Shown here in pieces: positions 58,053 through 64,000 of a stretch of 64,000 nt of DNA. Made by a program: the position numbers and the translations under genes. The first letter of the stretch is position 1; the number at the start of each line of letters is the position of its first letter. Below the pieces are notes generated by a model that saw only the letters and a program-made list of their open reading frames with translations, had not been told where the DNA came from and made no database searches. The stretch comes from an uncultured Flavobacteriales bacterium (GTDB taxonomy: Bacteria > Bacteroidota > Bacteroidia > Flavobacteriales_E > Vicingaceae). The DNA is taken from the NCBI GenBank assembly GCA_905479995.1, contig CAJQON010000015.1:62001-126000 (forward strand). The letters run 5' to 3'.

Positions 58053-61000
58053 TTATTTTATAATCCTAGTTGTAATTGTTTCATCATCAGATTGAATTTT
58101 GATGAGATAAAAACCACTTGTTAGCTTACCCAAATTTAGTAGAGTTTGAAAATCATTTATTGTTTTTGAAAATACCAGTATTCCGATAGAATTATAAATG
58201 CTAATATTATTTATAAAGTGGTTTGACCTACTGTTAATTTGAATTGTATTTTTAAAAGGATTTGGGTAGATGTTAAAGTTTCTACTACTGTTTTCAATAA
58301 TACTACTTGGCATAACTTCGTGTATGTCAATATTGTCAATGTAAATTACATTTCCATTGTCAGAAGTATTCTCAAAATAGAATTGAATTGAATTTAATCC
58401 TGCAGTAGCGTTAATGTTTATGGTGTCGTTTCTCCATTGACTAGCAGTAGGGTTAAATAAAATTGGAAAATTACTAGCAGTAGATAGTGATGTTCCATCC
58501 TTTTGGTAGACTAAATTTTTAGTTACTCCACAATCGTTTGAGTAATATACAGAAAGAGTGTCTGATTTAGCAAACGACCATTGAGCGTGAGCTACATCAA
58601 AAGTTATTTCTGCATTAGTAACATTACTGAGATTTAATCGAGGTGAAATTATGTTGTCTTTTTCTCCTCTAAAATTAGTAGAGAAATTATCCAGATAAAA
58701 AGAAGAAGAGCTTAAGCCAAAGCCACCAACAGAAGGGTTGTGTTGCCATGTTATGCCTTGATCTGAGTTTTCTATGGCCCAACCGCTAGGTATGGATGTG
58801 CTGCTTTCAAAGCCTTCAACTAAAGGGAGAGTAACTCCATTACCACTTGTTTGAACGTTAATATAATTTACTACATAAGTAGAATCGGTTCCTGCTGGAT
58901 TGGTAACTGTTAAGGAAACAGGGTAACTTCCAATAGTGCTGTAGCAAATTAAAGGATTGAGATTGGTAGATGTGCTTGGTGTTCCTCCTGGGAAATACCA
59001 CGTCCAATTTAAACCTAAGTTTGGGCTTGTATTTGTAAATTGGGCGCATGCTCCAGGACATATTAATGTGTCTAAAGTTTCAAATTGTGCAACAGGAGGC
59101 AGTGTTACATATAAATCCGATTCCCATATACCTCTTCCGTATGTAGCTGCTCTAAGTTTATTGGTAGCATATTGAATTTCTAATTCATAAACCATAACAT
59201 TAGGTAAGCCATCCATATATGGTTGCCAAAGAGGCATGTTGTCATTTTTATAGTAAATGCCAATGTCGGTTCCTATATAAACCCCATTAGCGCTTCCGTA
59301 TTCATAAGTAATACAGTTAATGGGTAAATTAGGTAGGTTGCCAGAAAGGTTGATCCAAGTGCTTCCACCATCTGTTGTTTTGTAAACCTTTTCTCCTCCA
59401 GTAAATCCAGAAAGACTAACCCATACTGTATTTGGGTTGGTGTTGTGAACCGAAAGGTAAGTAATGGCATTGTTGGGTAAGCCAGAAGTAATGTTTGTCC
59501 AGCTTGTACCACCATTTATTGATTTATATAAAACACTATTGGTTGCAGTGTAAATTCTGTTGTTGTCAGATGGTGCAATTACCAATGATTTTAGATCGTT
59601 ACTTCCAGCAAAGGAAGTGATGGAGTTCCAGGTATTACCTCCATCGGTAGTTTTCCAAATATCATGGTAGCCTAAAAGTATTGTGTTAGGATTTGCGGGG
59701 TCTTGAGCGTAAGGAGAAACCCAAGCTCCTTCAAGGCCAATGCTATTAGTAATAACACTAAATGAGCCTCCACCATTGGTAGATTTGTATAGTTTTCCAT
59801 TTTGGCTGCTAACATACATGTTGTTTGGGTTGGCATAATCTACAATACATTCCATTCCATCCGCACCTGTTACATGAGTCCAAATATTATTTTTAAGCAT
59901 AAATGAGCCATTGTCTTGTGCGCCACACAACAATATTCCAGCATCAACTTGGCTAGTAGATAGTCGATAAAATTGTGAATTCTGAAGGCCAGATGTTAAA
60001 TCAGTAAATGTAGCGCCAGAGTTAATGGACTTAAAAATTCCTCCGTCAGAACCTGAAAATAAGGTGTTTCCATAAAAATCTAGCGTATGTATGTCGGCAT
60101 GCACATATTCATAAGAACCACTTGGCCAATTCCACTTAGATAAGCAGTTTAGCGTGGTTCCGCCATTAGTAGATTTCCAAACATTAATTCCACCAGTATA
60201 TACTTCGTTTTTGTTTGTTGGAGAAACAGCCAATGCCATGTCGTACCAGCTCTGACCTCCTGCATCTAAGCCGTTGGTGTTGTACCCGAAAACATTAGGA
60301 CTGTTACTTCTTAGCGAAAAAGAAGTCCCAGCATCTGTTGAGCGGTATAGTCCTGAAAAGCTAGCATCACCTGCATCTGATGCTAATAAGTAAACGTAAT
60401 TGGCATCATGTGGTGTTGTGGCAATAGATAGACGTCCAACGTTAGAGGATGGTGTTCCATTTAAAATTGTTGTAAAAGATGTTCCTCCATTTGTTGATTT
60501 GTAAAATTGATTGCTGCTACAAGCGAAAATAGTATTCGGATCATCTGTTTTAAATTCAACATCTCTAATTGAACCACCTAATATGCTTGTCCAATTGGAA
60601 CCTGCATCAGTAGTTTTATATAATCCATTGCTTGTGGCAACTATCAAGGTTTTAGAATTGCTTGGGTCAATAAGGATTCTTCTCATTACACGAGACTGAG
60701 TCGTTAACCAATTTAATCCAGTGTTGCTCCAAGAGTTTCCTCCATCTACAGATTTCATAACTCCAATGCTATAAGTATCATTCCCATCACCATCACCAGT
60801 TGCTATGTATATTGTGTTAGAGTTGTTGGGGTCAACTGCTATTCCAGAAACCCCTAAGGTAGCCATGTCATCTGTTAGAGGTGACCAAGTTGTTCCTCCA
60901 TTTGTAGATTTCCAGCATCCACCCGCTGGTGTTCCTACATAAATTATACTGGTATTATTTGGGTCAACTGTAATGGCATTAATTCTTCCAATACCAGGAT

Positions 61001-61361
61001 TCCATCCTTGAACAGCCCAGTTGGTTGGTCCCATGGGAGTCCAGTTTGCAGCTTTGTTGTTGGTGCTCTTTTTAGATGAAGAATATTTATCAATAAACTT
61101 ACGATGTTCTTCAAATACAAGTCCAGGGTTTGTTATTTTTCCAGTTGGATAGACACGAGGTTCCATAAAGTACTCCCAACGTTTAAATTGTTTCCAGCCT
61201 TTTCCTTTTTCTACCGATTTTCCATCCCAAAATTTATTAAATGATGATTGAATGTCATAAAAATTAGTGTTTTGTTGTTCCATTAATCGGCTATACTCTT
61301 GAGCGTTAGATTTAACGGTTAAAATGCTGATTATTAGTATAAGGAGGGCGGTCTGTTTCAT
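58053..61361 (-). CDS. VPS10/sortilin-like BNR-repeat protein with PKD and T9SS type A sorting domain
   Basis: Many KSTNGGTTW/KTTDGGSTW repeats; TSPNLGLNWTWYFPGGTPSTSTNLNPLICYSTIGSYPVSLTVTNPAGTDS; C-term IYPNPFKNTIQIN... Confidence 0.9.
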   Translation of the reverse strand: MKQTALLILIISILTVKSNAQEYSRLMEQQNTNFYDIQSSFNKFWDGKSVEKGKGWKQFKRWEYFMEPRVYPTGKITNPGLVFEEHRKFIDKYSSSKKSTNNKAANWTPMGPTNWAVQGWNPGIGRINAITVDPNNTSIIYVGTPAGGCWKSTNGGTTWSPLTDDMATLGVSGIAVDPNNSNTIYIATGDGDGNDTYSIGVMKSVDGGNSWSNTGLNWLTTQSRVMRRILIDPSNSKTLIVATSNGLYKTTDAGSNWTSILGGSIRDVEFKTDDPNTIFACSSNQFYKSTNGGTSFTTILNGTPSSNVGRLSIATTPHDANYVYLLASDAGDASFSGLYRSTDAGTSFSLRSNSPNVFGYNTNGLDAGGQSWYDMALAVSPTNKNEVYTGGINVWKSTNGGTTLNCLSKWNWPSGSYEYVHADIHTLDFYGNTLFSGSDGGIFKSINSGATFTDLTSGLQNSQFYRLSTSQVDAGILLCGAQDNGSFMLKNNIWTHVTGADGMECIVDYANPNNMYVSSQNGKLYKSTNGGGSFSVITNSIGLEGAWVSPYAQDPANPNTILLGYHDIWKTTDGGNTWNSITSFAGSNDLKSLVIAPSDNNRIYTATNSVLYKSINGGTSWTNITSGLPNNAITYLSVHNTNPNTVWVSLSGFTGGEKVYKTTDGGSTWINLSGNLPNLPINCITYEYGSANGVYIGTDIGIYYKNDNMPLWQPYMDGLPNVMVYELEIQYATNKLRAATYGRGIWESDLYVTLPPVAQFETLDTLICPGACAQFTNTSPNLGLNWTWYFPGGTPSTSTNLNPLICYSTIGSYPVSLTVTNPAGTDSTYVVNYINVQTSGNGVTLPLVEGFESSTSIPSGWAIENSDQGITWQHNPSVGGFGLSSSSFYLDNFSTNFRGEKDNIISPRLNLSNVTNAEITFDVAHAQWSFAKSDTLSVYYSNDCGVTKNLVYQKDGTSLSTASNFPILFNPTASQWRNDTININATAGLNSIQFYFENTSDNGNVIYIDNIDIHEVMPSSIIENSSRNFNIYPNPFKNTIQINSRSNHFINNISIYNSIGILVFSKTINDFQTLLNLGKLTSGFYLIKIQSDDETITTRIIK

Positions 61362-61591
61362 GAGGTTTAAATGTTGAAATAATTTAGCTTTTCAAATTTA
61401 TTTATTTTTTTCAATAAAGTAAGCTGCAAACAATATACGGATACTTTCGGTATTTATCGGTTATAATAAAAGCGGTTAATTAATTTGCCGTTTTTTAAGT
61501 TGTTTTAAATGAGCTGATAACTAAAGTTGCGTTAAAGAATGGATGGATGAAGCTGCGGGTAATTTATTCTGTTTTTACATCCGCTCGACAG

Positions 61592-61763
61592 GCTCAGGGT
61601 AAAGTGTACATCATATTCTAACGCCTCTTATTTGGATTAGATCCTCAATCTAGTTGAGGATTTGTATTATCTGGTCTTCGATCTTTAACTTCGTTAAATT
61701 CTTACACCGATAACGCCCATTCGGCTGAGCTCAGGGTAAACTATACTTTATATGCTTACGCCT
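61592..61763. repeat. pair of imperfect direct repeats around an ATCCTCAA/TTGAGGAT hairpin
   Basis: gctcagggtaaagtgtacatcatattctaacgcct (61592) and gctcagggtaaactatactttatatgcttacgcct (61729). Confidence 0.6.
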
Positions 61764-63901
61764 ATAACGCATACATCATCAATTTGTTCTAGGTTGCCTT
61801 TCCAATTTTCGAAGTTGGAGTTAATAATTTGTTTTTGTTCTTCCATTGTTTTGTTTTGTATAGAAAGAAGAAGGCTTCTGAAGGCTTTTGCTTTAAATTT
61901 CTTGCCTTTTTCTCCTCCAAACTGATCTACATATCCATCAGAAAAAATATAAAAGGCATCATTTTTCTGAAGCTCAAAAGTATGAGTGGTGTAGGGAACG
62001 GGATTATCGCATTTTCCTATTGGTTGTTTGTTGGCTTTAGTTTCAATTATTTCTCCGTTTCTCACAATCCATAACGGGTTGTTTGCTCCGGCATATTCCA
62101 ATTTATTTCCTGTTAATGAACAAAGTGCAATGTCCATTCCATCTTTCACTTCTTCGTCCGATTTTTCAAACTCTTGTATTACTATTTTTCTAGTTTTGGT
62201 CAGAATTTCTCCAGAATCAGTTAAGCCATGTTCTCTAACCGAGCGGTTCAGTGCGTTGTTACAAATAACCGAAACCATGGCTCCTGGAACACCATGTCCA
62301 GTACAGTCGGCCGCAGCAAATAATACTGTAGTTTCGTCATTGCGAACGGAGCTTTTGTGGAGAGAAGCAATCTGTTTATTTTCAGGCGATTGCTTTATGC
62401 CTCGCAAAGATGTCTCATTTGTTGATAATTCGACAGGTTCATTATGATAAATAGACTCCATCCAATAAAAATCACCAGCAACAATATCCTTTGGTTTATA
62501 AAGAATAAAGCTTTCCTGTAAATATTCTTTAACTACTTTGTTGGGAGGAAGAATGGCTGACTGAATACGTTTTGCATAAGTAATGGAGTCCATTATTTCT
62601 TTGTTCTTTTCTTCCAATTCAGAATGTGCTTCTTCAACTATTGTTTTTTGTTTTTCTACTGCTAATTTTTGCTCTTCAATTATTTTTTTTTGTTTTCGAG
62701 TGGCGCGTAAGCGATTAAATACAAAAATTAAAAAGATAATAACAAGTCCGAGTCCTGTTGCGGTAGCTCCTGTTAGAATTTTTTGTTTTTCCTTTTCTTC
62801 AAACTCAATGGCTAATACTTTGTCATGTTCGGCATCATCAATAGCTTTTTGTTTTTCATACTCATATCTTGCTTGTTGTTGAGCAGATGCTTTTTGAGTT
62901 GCTTTATTATGGGTGCTATCTTTCATAGAAATGTATAGTTTATACATTTCTAAAGATTTTTTGGAGGCACCTTGTTTTTCATGCACTATGCTTAAAACTT
63001 CGGCTGCATCTCTAATATATTCAGGTAAATTAGATTTTTGAGCCATTTCTAAGCTTTTATTGGCGTATTTAATTGCGCTGGAATTTTTGTTTGTTTCCAG
63101 ATATACCCACGCAATGTTATTGGTGGTTTGTATTTCTCCAAGTTTGTACTTGGTGTCTTGTTCAATTTTAAGGGCTTTAAAGAGGTATTCTAAACTTTTA
63201 TCATATAGTTTTTGTTGCTTATAAACCATTGCAATATTATCGTAAGAATCTGCAGCGGTATTTGCTCCAATTGTTAATCTACCTTCTAAACCTAAGTGGA
63301 GGTAGTGTAAAGCAGAATCTAAATCCCCTTTGTATTTGTATACTACTCCGATGTTGTTGAGTGATCGGGCTACACCAACCTTGTCATCTATTTCTCGCTC
63401 AATTTTAAGACCTCTTTTGTATATGCTAAAAGCTTTCTCTAAATCCCCTTGGTGTCTATATATTTGCCCAATAGTGTTAAGGGTGGGTGCAATTCCTGCT
63501 TTATGATCAATAGATTCACTAATTCTTAAACTTTCATGAAGGTATTCAAGGGCCAAAACAATGTTTCCTTTGTATTTATAAATAAATCCAAGATTATTTA
63601 ATGCGTCAGAAAGGGTTCTTTTTGCAGGAATTTGAAAGCTTGCATTGGTTTCTTTTTCTAGGTATGAATTACAATCGGTAACAATGGTGTCCCAAAATCC
63701 AGCTCGAGTATTCCAGAATGCTTCAGCGTATTTGGACCGAGCATCTAATAAAGTAGTGTCGTGATTTTTTGGGTTATTAATTTCTTCCATTATACTATCA
63801 GTATAATGTTTAAACCATTCATCATAAGTTTCTGAGTAACCTAATGAAGGTAGAATTAATAGGCTTATGTAGATGAAGAGTTTAATGGAATAAATATACA
63901 A
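61748..63901 (-). CDS. TPR-containing SpoIIE-family (PP2C-like) protein phosphatase with in-frame repeat insertion
   Basis: TPRs; DIVAGDFYWMES ... VLFAAADCTGHGVPGAMVSVICNNALNRSV ... FYIFSDGYVDQFGG. Confidence 0.9.
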   Translation of the reverse strand: MYIYSIKLFIYISLLILPSLGYSETYDEWFKHYTDSIMEEINNPKNHDTTLLDARSKYAEAFWNTRAGFWDTIVTDCNSYLEKETNASFQIPAKRTLSDALNNLGFIYKYKGNIVLALEYLHESLRISESIDHKAGIAPTLNTIGQIYRHQGDLEKAFSIYKRGLKIEREIDDKVGVARSLNNIGVVYKYKGDLDSALHYLHLGLEGRLTIGANTAADSYDNIAMVYKQQKLYDKSLEYLFKALKIEQDTKYKLGEIQTTNNIAWVYLETNKNSSAIKYANKSLEMAQKSNLPEYIRDAAEVLSIVHEKQGASKKSLEMYKLYISMKDSTHNKATQKASAQQQARYEYEKQKAIDDAEHDKVLAIEFEEKEKQKILTGATATGLGLVIIFLIFVFNRLRATRKQKKIIEEQKLAVEKQKTIVEEAHSELEEKNKEIMDSITYAKRIQSAILPPNKVVKEYLQESFILYKPKDIVAGDFYWMESIYHNEPVELSTNETSLRGIKQSPENKQIASLHKSSVRNDETTVLFAAADCTGHGVPGAMVSVICNNALNRSVREHGLTDSGEILTKTRKIVIQEFEKSDEEVKDGMDIALCSLTGNKLEYAGANNPLWIVRNGEIIETKANKQPIGKCDNPVPYTTHTFELQKNDAFYIFSDGYVDQFGGEKGKKFKAKAFRSLLLSIQNKTMEEQKQIINSNFENWKGNLEQIDDVCVIGVSI
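62335..62450. repeat. palindromic interspersed repeat inserted in coding sequence
   Basis: CGTCATTGCGAACGGAGC...AAGCAATC...GATTGCTT...CTCGCAAAGATGTCTCAT, plus adjacent TTCGACAGGTTC. Confidence 0.75.
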
Positions 63902-63914
63902 TAATTTGGGTACG

Positions 63915-63948
63915 AAAAAAAGCCTCTGAAATTCAGAGGCTTTTTTTT
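63915..63948. terminator. rho-independent terminator
   Basis: AAAAAAAGCCTCTGAATTCAGAGGCTTTTTTTT-type hairpin. Confidence 0.88.
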
Positions 63949-63951
63949 GTT

Positions 63952-63987
63952 TTGATTGTCACACTGAGCTTGTTGAAGTGGTATCAA
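63952..63987. repeat. intergenic palindromic repeat (CACTGAGCTTGTTGAAGTG type)
   Basis: TTGATTGTCACACTGAGCTTGTTGAAGTGGTATCAA, inverted termini; resembles widely dispersed bacterial repeats. Confidence 0.55.
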
Positions 63988-64000
63988 TTAAAATTTTTTA

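Overview
64 kb chromosomal window from an AT-rich Bacteroidota, probably Flavobacteriales (many type IX secretion 'type A sorting' C-termini, TAnnTTTG-type promoters, a Bat aerotolerance operon, a Rho with a disordered insertion). Most of it is ordinary core genome: an ABC-F ATPase, thyA, a tandem pair of S8 proteases, a UDP-MurNAc-tripeptide ligase (Mpl-like), rho, fmt, moxR-DUF58-BatA-E, oppABC-like genes, tRNA-Met(CAT) and tRNA-Ser(GCT). The main accessory region is 53.0-56.0 kb. Read on the minus strand, a zeta-toxin-like P-loop gene (with an in-frame TAA) and a 618-aa PD-(D/E)xK nuclease-like gene are each followed by a long imperfect inverted repeat. The ends of those repeats that face the nuclease gene match the attC core boxes GTTRRRY/RYYYAAC, so the layout looks like a two-cassette, integrase-less integron (CALIN-like) island. 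Other notable signals: a pair of divergent, near-identical 30-nt promoter-like motifs (TGTAACATCAA...GTGTCTAA) flanking an ECF sigma/ZAS anti-sigma locus; a palindromic repeat inserted in frame in a SpoIIE phosphatase domain; three 21-bp direct repeats abutting a spermidine-synthase-like gene; a predicted lipoprotein with PEP-synthase-like domains; and a 32-aa membrane mini-ORF coupled to a T9SS cargo gene. No alignments, folding or database searches were run; family names come from reading motifs by eye.
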